A stretch of 64,000 nt of DNA, from NCBI RefSeq assembly GCF_000702425.1, contig NZ_JNIE01000005.1:80105-144104 (forward strand), in the 5' to 3' direction. Numbering within the stretch: the stretch's first letter is position 1; each line of letters begins with the position of its first letter. The stretch comes from Thermocrinis jamiesonii (GTDB lineage Bacteria; Aquificota; Aquificia; Aquificales; Aquificaceae). The notes below the pieces were generated by a model. The model worked only from the letters and a program-made list of their open reading frames with translations. It had not been told where the DNA came from and did no database searches. This document shows, piece after piece, positions 56,634 through 64,000 of this stretch. The position numbers and the translations under genes were made by a program.

Positions 56634-58153
56634 TCTATGGTAGCTGGTGGTTTTGAAGAGATGTCATAAACTACTCTGTTTATTCCCTTAACCTCGTTGA
56701 TTATCCTGCGCATTACACGGTCTAAAAAGTCATAGGGCAATTTGGACCAGTCCGCGGTCATCCCATCTGTGCTATCTACCGCTCTCAAACCAACAACCCT
56801 TTCGTAAGTCCTTACATCTCCCATAACTCCTACGCTCTTTACTGGAAGTAAAACCGCAAAGGCTTGCCAAACTTTGTTGTATAAGCCTGCCTTTTTCAGC
56901 TCTTCTATAAAGATTGCGTCCGCTTCTCTTAGGATCTCAAGGTCCTCTTCTTTCACTTCTCCCAGTATTCTTATTGCAAGTCCTGGGCCGGGGAAGGGAT
57001 GCCTTTCAAGGATCTCCTTTGGCACTCCCAAAAGCTTTCCTAATTCTCTGACCTCGTCTTTGAAAAGTTCCCTTAGCGGTTCAAGAAGTTCTAATGCCAT
57101 CCTTTCTGGCAATCCACCCACATTATGGTGAGTCTTTATAACCTGTGCCCCTTCTATACCTGCACTTTCTACCACATCCGGATAAAGTGTGCCTTGAAGT
57201 AAAACCTGAGCGCCAAATTCTTTAGCTTCCTTTTCAAATACCTCCACAAAGGTGTGTCCTACGATCCTTCTCTTTTCCTCTGGGTCTTCCACACCCTTTA
57301 GCCTTTCCAAAAACAACTTGCTTGCATTTACCCTTTTAAAGGGAAGGCCCATCTGCTTAAAGTGTTTTTCCACCTCCTGTGCTTCTCCCTTTCTCAAAAG
57401 CCCATGATCTACAAAAACACCCAAAAGATTATTACCTACAGCCCTGTAGGTTAGCACAAAAGCGACAGTAGAATCTACACCGCCAGAAAGAGCGCATATG
57501 ACCTTTTTATTTCCCACCTGTTCCCTTACTTCTTTGACCTTCTCTTCCAAAAAGTTTTCCATCTTCCAATTTTTCTCCGCTTTTGCGACCTTGAATAGAA
57601 AGTTAGCCAAGATCTCCTTTCCATACTGCGTGTGGGAGACTTCTGGATGGAACTGAACTCCATATATGGGTTTAAGCTTATGTTTTATCACCGCATAGGG
57701 TGAATTTTCTGACTTTGCGAGAATCTCAAAGTCCCGAGGAAGCTTAGAAACCTTATCTGCGTGACTCATCCAAACGTCAAAATTCTTAGGAAGACCTTCA
57801 AAAAGCGGATCCTCTTTTAAAACCTCAAGCCTTGCTCTTCCATACTCTTGTTTTTGGGCTCTTTCTACGGTTCCACCAAGCTGATGAGTTATAGCCTGAA
57901 GTCCGTAGCATATACCAAGAATGGGAATACCTAAGGTGTAGATCCTCTCGTCTGGCAAGGGTGCGCCTTGCGTATAGACACTTGCGGGACCACCAGAGAG
58001 TATCAAAGCGTAAGGCTCATTTTCCATAATCTTTTCTAAGCTTAGATAGAAAGGCACTATTTGACTGTAAATTCCCAGCTCTCTGACCCTTCTGGCAATA
58101 AGTTGCACATATTGGGAACCAAAGTTAAGTATAAGGACAGCCTTTCGTCTCAT
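56624..58153 (-). CDS. guaA: GMP synthase (glutamine-hydrolysing)
   Basis: A 509-aa two-domain enzyme that aminates XMP to GMP. The N-terminal class I amidotransferase has [15 protein letters not shown] (catalytic Cys) and the later [10 protein letters not shown]; the ATP-PPase domain has [12 protein letters not shown], and the C-terminal dimerisation domain ends [16 protein letters not shown]. Start ATG 58153 is 25 bp from the divergent ahcY. It leads a minus-strand operon with the lipid kinase-like gene, trpF and the thioesterase. Confidence 0.96.
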   Translation of the reverse strand: MRRKAVLILNFGSQYVQLIARRVRELGIYSQIVPFYLSLEKIMENEPYALILSGGPASVYTQGAPLPDERIYTLGIPILGICYGLQAITHQLGGTVERAQKQEYGRARLEVLKEDPLFEGLPKNFDVWMSHADKVSKLPRDFEILAKSENSPYAVIKHKLKPIYGVQFHPEVSHTQYGKEILANFLFKVAKAEKNWKMENFLEEKVKEVREQVGNKKVICALSGGVDSTVAFVLTYRAVGNNLLGVFVDHGLLRKGEAQEVEKHFKQMGLPFKRVNASKLFLERLKGVEDPEEKRRIVGHTFVEVFEKEAKEFGAQVLLQGTLYPDVVESAGIEGAQVIKTHHNVGGLPERMALELLEPLRELFKDEVRELGKLLGVPKEILERHPFPGPGLAIRILGEVKEEDLEILREADAIFIEELKKAGLYNKVWQAFAVLLPVKSVGVMGDVRTYERVVGLRAVDSTDGMTADWSKLPYDFLDRVMRRIINEVKGINRVVYDISSKPPATIEWE

Positions 58154-58166
58154 AAAAATATGTTAA

Positions 58167-59435
<1,269 letters not shown>

Positions 59436-59437
59436 GC

Positions 59438-59527
59438 TTACTGACAACAACCTTTTTTCTTTTTGTTTCTTCTAAACCAAAGGAAAAGCAAAGGTAAAGC
59501 CAAAAACGAGATTAAAACAAGTTCCAT
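59438..59527 (-). CDS. 29-aa FeoB-associated Cys-tailed membrane peptide
   Basis: A short ORF, ATG 59527 overlapping the feoB stop (59512-59514), encoding MELVLISFLALPLLFLWF, then RRNKKKKGCCQ. One transmembrane helix is followed by a basic stretch and a CC pair, the layout of the small FeoB-associated Cys-rich membrane proteins that often end feo operons. Codons and the overlap with feoB support translation. It is too short for routine ORF calling. Confidence 0.6.
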   Translation of the reverse strand: MELVLISFLALPLLFLWFRRNKKKKGCCQ

Positions 59528-61512
59528 AACTTATAAGCGATCACACCAACCAACCAAGCTAACACAAAGCTGTAGGCTAAAAATGCAATAGCAAACTTTG
59601 TGCCAGCTTCTTTCTGAAGCACAGCTACTGTGCCAAGGCAAGAGGTGTAAAGAAGGATAAACAGCATAAAGGAAAAGGCCTGAGCTGGGCTTAAGGAGTT
59701 TTTTACCGTTTCCCTTAAGGCAGAATGCTCTTCCTCTAACTCAAAGGCTTTTGGTAATGGGCTGATAGTGTTAAAAAGAGAATCCTTGAAGGCTTTTCCA
59801 AAAGCCATTGTCTGTTCAATCAGGGCTTGTTTTATTTCAAACTCTTTCCTTTCCTCCTTCTGCTCCACCGCATAGATGGTTGCCATAGAACTTAAAACTA
59901 TCTCCCTTGCCAAGAAGGCTGGTATTAAAGATGTGGTAATCTGCCAATCCTCCAAGCCCATAGGTTTAAACACTGGCACTAAGACTCTTCCCACATAACC
60001 TGCAAAGCTGTCCTTTGGATTGCTAACTCCCGGAGGCAAGTTTAGTAGAACCCAAAGGACCACAGAGACTCCAAATATAAGCGTTCCTGCCCTGTATATA
60101 AACTGCTTTACGTGAGCCCAGGTTATTCTAAAAACCAGTTTAAAAACAGGTAGTCTGTAAGGCGGGAGTTCAAGTATCATATGTCTGAGTGGATTTTTAT
60201 AAATGACCTTCTGAAGAACAAAGGAAGTTAAAAAGGCAAAAACCAAACCAAGGACGTAAAGGAAGAAGATAACAAAGGCTGGGTTTGGGAAAAACAGCGT
60301 GGCAAAGAAGGAGAAGACCACGAGTCTTGCGGGACAGCTCACAAAAGGTATCATAGCCATGACCAAAAGTTTGTCCCTTTTACTTTCCAAAGCCCTTGTA
60401 GCAATGATGGCAGGCACGTTGCAACCAAAACCTAAAAGAAGGGGTATAAAGCTTGCGCCGTGCAAGCCAAGGCGGTGCATAAAGCTGTCCATCAAAAAGG
60501 CAACTCTTGGAAGATACCCAGAAAACTCAAGCAGGGAAAGTATAAAGATAATGCTGGCAATCAGGGGTAAAAAGGTTAGAACAAAGCCCACCCCACCAAC
60601 CACAGCCTCAGACAAAAACCTTGAAAGGATAGATTCACCAAGAAGATGTTTAATTAATGGAGAAAAGAAACCGTTCATCAAACCGTCCAACCAGTCCATC
60701 CATGGAGCAGAAAAATCAAAAGCGATTTTAAAGGTCATAAACATAATAAAAAGAAAGATCAAAACACCAAGCACTGGATGAAGAAGCACTTTATCCAAAC
60801 TATCTGTGAGCTCAAAAACGTTATGCTTTGTCTTTTTTACCGTGTGGTAATACAAACCGTGAATAAATGCAAACCTTTCGTTTTTTAGAAGTCTTTCAAA
60901 CTCTTCGCCGTAAGAGATTAGCGCTTTTCTTATCCTTTCGGATTTTGTCTTTCCTTGCACGCTTAAGAGAAGTTTTTCCAAGTCTGGTGAATACTTAACT
61001 TCAATTGGTTTGATTTTGCTTTCATAGGTTTCCACGATCCTTCTAAGAAGTTCGTCCTTACCCTCCCCAGTCCTACCATTGGTTTTTACTATCCTAACTC
61101 CCAAAAGCTCTTCCATCTTGGATGTATCTACCTCTATCCCAAGCTTTTTTGCTTCGTCCCACATGTTTAAGGCTATGACCATGGGAATCTCCATTTCCAA
61201 AAGTTCCAAGGTTAGAAAAAGGTCCCTTTCCATGTTGGGGGTTTCTATTACGTTCACCACCACGTCCGGTTTTTGATTTAGAATGAAGTCTCTTGCCAAC
61301 TGCTCCGCTTCGGAAAAGGGCTCCAAAGTATAAATCCCTGGCAAATCTACAAGGTGTATTTCATAATCTCCGTAGTATGCCTTTCCTTCCTTCTTTTCAA
61401 CAGTAGTCCCAGCCCAATTTCCTATCTTTAAGGTGGTGCCAGCAATGTGGTTTAAAAGACTTGTCTTACCTACGTTAGGATTACCCACAAGGGCTACGCT
61501 TATTCTCTTCAT
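59512..61512 (-). CDS. feoB: FeoB, ferrous iron transporter
   Basis: A 666-aa Fe2+ permease with an N-terminal G domain (ALVGNPNVGKTSLLNHIAGTT, IGNWAGTTVEKKEG, VDLPGIYTL, ALNMWDEAKK) followed by a GDI helical domain and about eight transmembrane helices carrying two Gate motifs (GFGCNVPAIIATRALES and CLGTVAVLQKEAG). The NWAGTTVE text is characteristic. Start ATG 61512 overlaps the feoA stop (ATGA). Part of an operon with the outer-membrane-like barrel gene, feoA and the terminal small peptide; probably iron-regulated through the motif at 61732-61754 and 62438-62460. Confidence 0.96.
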   Translation of the reverse strand: MKRISVALVGNPNVGKTSLLNHIAGTTLKIGNWAGTTVEKKEGKAYYGDYEIHLVDLPGIYTLEPFSEAEQLARDFILNQKPDVVVNVIETPNMERDLFLTLELLEMEIPMVIALNMWDEAKKLGIEVDTSKMEELLGVRIVKTNGRTGEGKDELLRRIVETYESKIKPIEVKYSPDLEKLLLSVQGKTKSERIRKALISYGEEFERLLKNERFAFIHGLYYHTVKKTKHNVFELTDSLDKVLLHPVLGVLIFLFIMFMTFKIAFDFSAPWMDWLDGLMNGFFSPLIKHLLGESILSRFLSEAVVGGVGFVLTFLPLIASIIFILSLLEFSGYLPRVAFLMDSFMHRLGLHGASFIPLLLGFGCNVPAIIATRALESKRDKLLVMAMIPFVSCPARLVVFSFFATLFFPNPAFVIFFLYVLGLVFAFLTSFVLQKVIYKNPLRHMILELPPYRLPVFKLVFRITWAHVKQFIYRAGTLIFGVSVVLWVLLNLPPGVSNPKDSFAGYVGRVLVPVFKPMGLEDWQITTSLIPAFLAREIVLSSMATIYAVEQKEERKEFEIKQALIEQTMAFGKAFKDSLFNTISPLPKAFELEEEHSALRETVKNSLSPAQAFSFMLFILLYTSCLGTVAVLQKEAGTKFAIAFLAYSFVLAWLVGVIAYKLWNLF

Positions 61513-61718
61513 TGAACCTTTATTCTCTTTGCTAAGCTTTTACTTATGGCTACCTTGGAGTGGTCAAGCTTAACCACAATACTCCTTCCAAGCTTTTGAA
61601 CAACCTCTAAGACCTTCCCCTCCCTTATGCCCATAGCCTCAAGTTTTTTAATACTCTCATCGTTACCCTCAAGTTCTAAGACCTTAACTTTTTTACCCAC
61701 TTCCACCTTTTCTAACAT
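61509..61718 (-). CDS. feoA: FeoA, SH3-like partner of FeoB
   Basis: A 69-aa FeoA-type β-barrel protein: VKVLELEGNDESIKKLEAMGIREGKVLEVVQKLGRSIVVKLDHSKVAISKSLAKRIKV, with the glycine-rich turn and terminal strands typical of the family. It assists FeoB. AGGAGGTG precedes ATG 61718. It overlaps feoB (ATGA). A 23-nt operator-like motif lies 14 nt upstream of the ATG. Confidence 0.9.
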   Translation of the reverse strand: MLEKVEVGKKVKVLELEGNDESIKKLEAMGIREGKVLEVVQKLGRSIVVKLDHSKVAISKSLAKRIKVQ

Positions 61719-61731
61719 TTTTCACCTCCTA

Positions 61732-61754
61732 ATTAATATTAAAAATTAATCTCA
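61732..61754 (-). promoter_or_regulatory. operator-like 23-nt motif before feoA
   Basis: On the minus strand it begins TGAGATT, continues A/T-rich and ends ATTAAT, with an ATTAAT block at each side of the centre forming an imperfect palindrome. It matches the copy at 62438-62460 at 20 of 23 bases. It lies in the 46-nt gap between the barrel gene and feoA. A Fur/DtxR-type iron operator is the likely explanation; the exact regulator is unknown. Confidence 0.5.
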
Positions 61755-61764
61755 TTTTTTAATT

Positions 61765-62409
61765 TTATCTAAACCTAACCGTAAAACCAGCTACCACCGA
61801 AGGTTTTTCTTTGTCTTTGAGGATCTTCTGCACTCCCAAAGCAAACTCCCAGTTTTTTCCAGAAAAGCTAAGACCACCCACCAAACCCGTCTGAGAGTCT
61901 TCCGAAAGGTAAAAACCCGTGGCAACAAGGCTAAGATTTTCTACCACAGTCCATTCCACCGAAGCGCTTTGAAAGAAAACCTTTTCTTTTAGCTCATAAG
62001 AACTGACTGCATAAAAGGAGAGTCTTTCAAAGGAAGTCTGCAAAGCTAAGGTAGGACCGTATTTTACAGCTCCTTCTTTGGTTGGCAATTCGGAAGAGAA
62101 CTTAAAGGCTCCTTTTGTTTCTCCTTTTTCAAAAAAATTCCACTTAAGGTCCAAAGAGATGTTGGAAGATTCTAACTTATTTGAGTACTCAAAAGGTAAG
62201 TTCAATCCCACATCTACTTTCTCCAATAGTCCATAGCTTAGGGTAAAGGTATATGCGGTGGTTCTTGGCTCTTGTCTTGATAGGTAATGCTCGCTTTGAA
62301 ACCCACCCTTTCCTAAGGTTTCTGCGTCCTCAAAGAGGAGGATCTTCTTTCCCGCATGGGCAGAGCTAAACAGTAGTAAAGAAGACAGCAAAAAGACTCT
62401 TAGCTTCAT
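61765..62409 (-). CDS. outer-membrane β-barrel-like protein heading the feo operon
   Basis: A 214-aa protein with signal peptide (MKLRVFLLSSLLLFSSAHA) and a mature part of about ten alternating-hydrophobicity strands such as TAYTFTLSYGLLEKVDVGLNLPFEY and FKFSSELPTKEGAVKYGPTLALQ, ending in the aromatic-hydrophobic VVAGFTVRFR. It resembles small outer-membrane porin/transporter-like barrels (MetA-pathway/OmpW-like style) but no exact family is clear. Its place before feoAB, with the same 23-nt motif, suggests a role in iron uptake or response. ATG 62409 is preceded by GGAGG. Confidence 0.75.
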   Translation of the reverse strand: MKLRVFLLSSLLLFSSAHAGKKILLFEDAETLGKGGFQSEHYLSRQEPRTTAYTFTLSYGLLEKVDVGLNLPFEYSNKLESSNISLDLKWNFFEKGETKGAFKFSSELPTKEGAVKYGPTLALQTSFERLSFYAVSSYELKEKVFFQSASVEWTVVENLSLVATGFYLSEDSQTGLVGGLSFSGKNWEFALGVQKILKDKEKPSVVAGFTVRFR

Positions 62410-62437
62410 TCCGCCAACCTCCAGAATAAATATTGTT

Positions 62438-62460
62438 ATTAATTTTAAAATTCAATCTCA
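62438..62460 (-). promoter_or_regulatory. operator-like 23-nt motif before the barrel gene
   Basis: Minus-strand copy beginning TGAGATT and ending in ATTAAT, matching the motif before feoA at 20 of 23 bases. It ends 28 nt before the ATG at 62409, within promoter distance of the first gene of the feo operon. Two near-identical sites in one iron operon argue for a specific regulator, presumably Fur-like. Site function is inferred. Confidence 0.55.
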
Positions 62461-62502
62461 ATTAAGTCAAGAAGAAAAGACAAACTCCCACTCTTTTCTC
62501 CC

Positions 62503-63471
62503 TTAGCTCAGTTCAAGCATTCTTTCTAAAGGTCTTCTTGCTTTCTCTATGATGTCTTCTGGAAGGATCACTTCGTTTATCTCTTCCCTTAGGGTTTTAT
62601 AGACAAGGGGTAAGGTTATAGCTTTCATGGTGCAACAATAAACCGTTCCGCAGTAGTTCATAGATTCTGGGAATATGTATTCTTTGTTTGGATTTTTCTT
62701 CATAAGGGTGTGTTTTAGCCCCACTTCTGTGATGACTATAACCCTGTCTGCGTCACAGGTGGTGGCGTAGTTTATTATCTGGGAAGTTGAGCCTACAAAG
62801 TCTGCCATTTCAATGATTTTTGGATGGCACTCTGGATGGACTGCTACTTTTGCATCTGGATATTTTTCCTTTAGCTTTTGTAGCTCCCTTGCGGTAAATT
62901 CAAAGTGAGGAGGGCAAAAGCCTTGCCAGATTACAAATTCCTTTTCTGGCACGTGTTTTTTCACCCAATTACCAAGGGCTTGGTCTGGTATAAAGATGAT
63001 CTTTTTACTTTCCAATTTTTTTACCACCTTTACTGCATTGGCTGATGTAACGCACACATCAGAAACCGCCTTGACCTCTGCGGTAGTATTTACATAAGCG
63101 ACCACTTCTGCATCCGGGTGTTCCTCTTTTAACTTCAGCACCTGCTTTGCGGTTATCATATCCGCCATAGGACAGCCAGACTCGGGATTGGGATGTAGCA
63201 CTTTTTTGGTAGGGTTTAGGATTTTGGCAGTTTCGCACATAAACCTAACACCGCAAAAGAGAATAATATCTGCATCTGTCTGGCTTGCCTTCCTTGAAAG
63301 CTCCAAAGAGTCTCCCACAAAGTCCGCTATGTCTTGCACCTCAGGCCTTTGGTAGTAGTGGGAGAGTATCACTGCATTTTTCTGCTTTGCCAAAGCTCTG
63401 ATTTCCTCTTGAAGCTCCTTTATCTGCTTATTGTTTAAGCTCTCTTCCTTTGCAAGTTCAAAGGTAATCAT
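62503..63471 (-). CDS. nadA: quinolinate synthase
   Basis: A 322-aa [4Fe-4S] enzyme condensing iminoaspartate with dihydroxyacetone phosphate in NAD synthesis. It has AVILSHYYQRPEVQDIADFVGDSLELSRKA, ILFCGVRFMCETAKILNP, HPNPESGCPMADMI (Cys ligand region), HPECHPKIIEMADFVGSTSQII and the C-terminal MNYCGTVYCCTMKAI with the ligand cysteine. Start ATG 63471. A possible promoter CTGACA-17-TAACTT ends just before the ATG (63479-63507); the CRISPR array upstream is transcribed in the same direction, so read-through into nadA is possible. Confidence 0.95.
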   Translation of the reverse strand: MITFELAKEESLNNKQIKELQEEIRALAKQKNAVILSHYYQRPEVQDIADFVGDSLELSRKASQTDADIILFCGVRFMCETAKILNPTKKVLHPNPESGCPMADMITAKQVLKLKEEHPDAEVVAYVNTTAEVKAVSDVCVTSANAVKVVKKLESKKIIFIPDQALGNWVKKHVPEKEFVIWQGFCPPHFEFTARELQKLKEKYPDAKVAVHPECHPKIIEMADFVGSTSQIINYATTCDADRVIVITEVGLKHTLMKKNPNKEYIFPESMNYCGTVYCCTMKAITLPLVYKTLREEINEVILPEDIIEKARRPLERMLELS

Positions 63472-63513
63472 AAAGATAAAGTTAAACTTTCATACGTATT
63501 TTGTCAGATTTAA

Positions 63514-63809
63514 CTTTAAACTCCACACGGTAGATTAGGAACTTTTGAGCATATACCAGATGCTTCATAAGCTAACAACCTTTCAACTCCACACGGTAGA
63601 TTAGGAACCGACAAGCAATCTGCTTATGCTATTTGCTCTGTTTCAACCTTTCAACTCCACACGGTAGATTAGGAACAATAGGTAAGTATAAGCTAATATG
63701 CCCACAATACGTACTTTCAACTCCACACGGTAGATTAGGAACCAGCTCTTTTAGTCAGACTAACACAGAAGGATTTAAGCCTTTCAACTCCACACGGTAG
63801 ATTAGGAAC
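63514..63809 (-). CRISPR. CRISPR array, five 29-nt repeats and four spacers
   Basis: On the + strand the repeats start CTTTCAACTCCACACGG and end TAGATTAGGAAC at 63514-63542, 63580-63608, 63648-63676, 63714-63742 and 63781-63809. Spacers are 37, 39, 37 and 38 nt. The minus-strand repeat begins GTTCCTAATC and ends GGAGTTGAAAG, typical of type I/III repeats. The leftmost repeat has one change (A for C at position 5), marking the leader-distal end; the leader is therefore at the right. No cas gene occurs in the window, so the array relies on Cas proteins encoded elsewhere. Confidence 0.95.
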
Positions 63810-63829
63810 CCCAACTGACCACCTTAATT

Positions 63830-63858
63830 AAAATAAGACAAATCAATAATTTTGTCAA
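63830..63858 (-). promoter_or_regulatory. σ70-type promoter in the CRISPR leader
   Basis: Minus strand TTGACA (63853-63858, perfect -35), 17-nt spacer, and TATTTT (63830-63835, -10). The predicted start site is about 14 nt before the first repeat. Directly upstream is a palindrome GGGGTACCCC (63860-63869). The rest of the leader to 64000 is AT-rich, with no gene seen. The promoter supports minus-strand transcription of the array towards nadA. Confidence 0.65.
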
Positions 63859-64000
63859 GGGGGTACCCCTCGCAAATGAAGGTTATTTTCCGAAAATGCC
63901 AGGTTGTGCAAAGTTGAGTGTGTTATTGTCAAATTTAAGTCCTTGTCTCCCAATGCTTTAAGCAATCGTGCATAATTATGACTTTGTGCAATTACATAAT

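Noticed and set aside
63870..64000. Gene at the right edge of the window
   Set aside because: No open frame with a ribosome-binding site or protein-like composition; it reads as CRISPR leader or intergenic DNA cut by the window edge.

Overview
The window looks like chromosomal DNA of a thermophilic, chemolithoautotrophic member of the Aquificales (Hydrogenobacter/Thermocrinis/Aquifex type). This is inferred from the sulfur-oxidising sHdr-LbpA cluster, a PilT/flagellar/σ54 gene set, Lys/Glu-rich proteins with heavy AGA/AGG/ATA codon use, tightly overlapping genes, and one very GC-rich tRNA in otherwise AT-rich DNA. Species cannot be named from the sequence alone.

Layout. 1-6.6 kb (+): a cytoplasmic sulfur-oxidation operon (3' end of hdrB1, hdrA, a conserved companion gene, hdrC2, hdrB2), two lipoate-binding proteins, a thioredoxin-like protein, a DsrE-family protein and a radical SAM protein that may belong to lipoate assembly. 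6.6-12.05 kb (+): DUF2203 protein, a tiny basic secreted protein, a LOG-family protein, and sbcD-sbcC. 12.06-12.72 kb: the only long gene-free stretch, filled with degenerate repeats of about 94-nt period. 12.7-14.2 kb (-): pabB and a macro-domain gene. 14.25-19.9 kb (+): flhA-flhF-flhG, an RNA methyltransferase, mraY. 19.9-21.2 kb (-): aroK and ispA. 21.2-24.6 kb (+): smc. 24.6-34.8 kb (-): clpC, a four-cluster ferredoxin, a PsiE-like membrane protein, glnB-glnA behind a σ54-type promoter, then a tight operon (radical SAM, CDF transporter fused to a NifX-like domain, tsaE, leuD, pyrE, ZIP transporter), a frameshifted Rossmann protein and tRNA-Phe. 34.9-37.0 kb (+): fumarase beta subunit, thioredoxin reductase, deoC. 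37.0-38.7 kb (-): an SCP2-like exported protein and a frameshifted DEAD-box helicase. 38.9-41.2 kb (+): pilT-pilC. 41.2-48.9 kb (-): argJ, then gpsA-recJ-murC-hyp-bioF-mltD. 48.9-49.6 kb (+): a DnaC-like loader. 49.6-54.0 kb (-): metE, NDUFA9-like epimerase, membrane coiled-coil protein. 54.0-55.0 kb (+): a lone DppC-like permease. 55.1-58.2 kb (-): thioesterase, trpF, a DolK/DAG-kinase-like protein, guaA. 58.2-59.4 kb (+): ahcY. 59.4-62.4 kb (-): an iron-uptake operon (beta-barrel protein, feoA, feoB, a 29-aa Cys-tailed protein) with a 23-nt motif present twice. 62.5-63.5 kb (-): nadA, and upstream of it a five-repeat CRISPR array with its promoter at the right-hand end; no cas genes are present.

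How the genes work together: the first 6.6 kb is the most specialised part. It couples oxidation of protein-bound sulfane sulfur on an sHdr complex to lipoyl carrier proteins and encodes accessory sulfur-transfer factors. Most of the rest is housekeeping.

The signals most worth checking are: the repeat-filled gap at 12.06-12.72 kb; the duplicated operator-like motif in the Feo operon; the CDF-NifX fusion; the isolated CRISPR array with a promoter facing nadA; and two single-A frameshifts (near 34,545 and 38,390) that may be homopolymer errors rather than real lesions.
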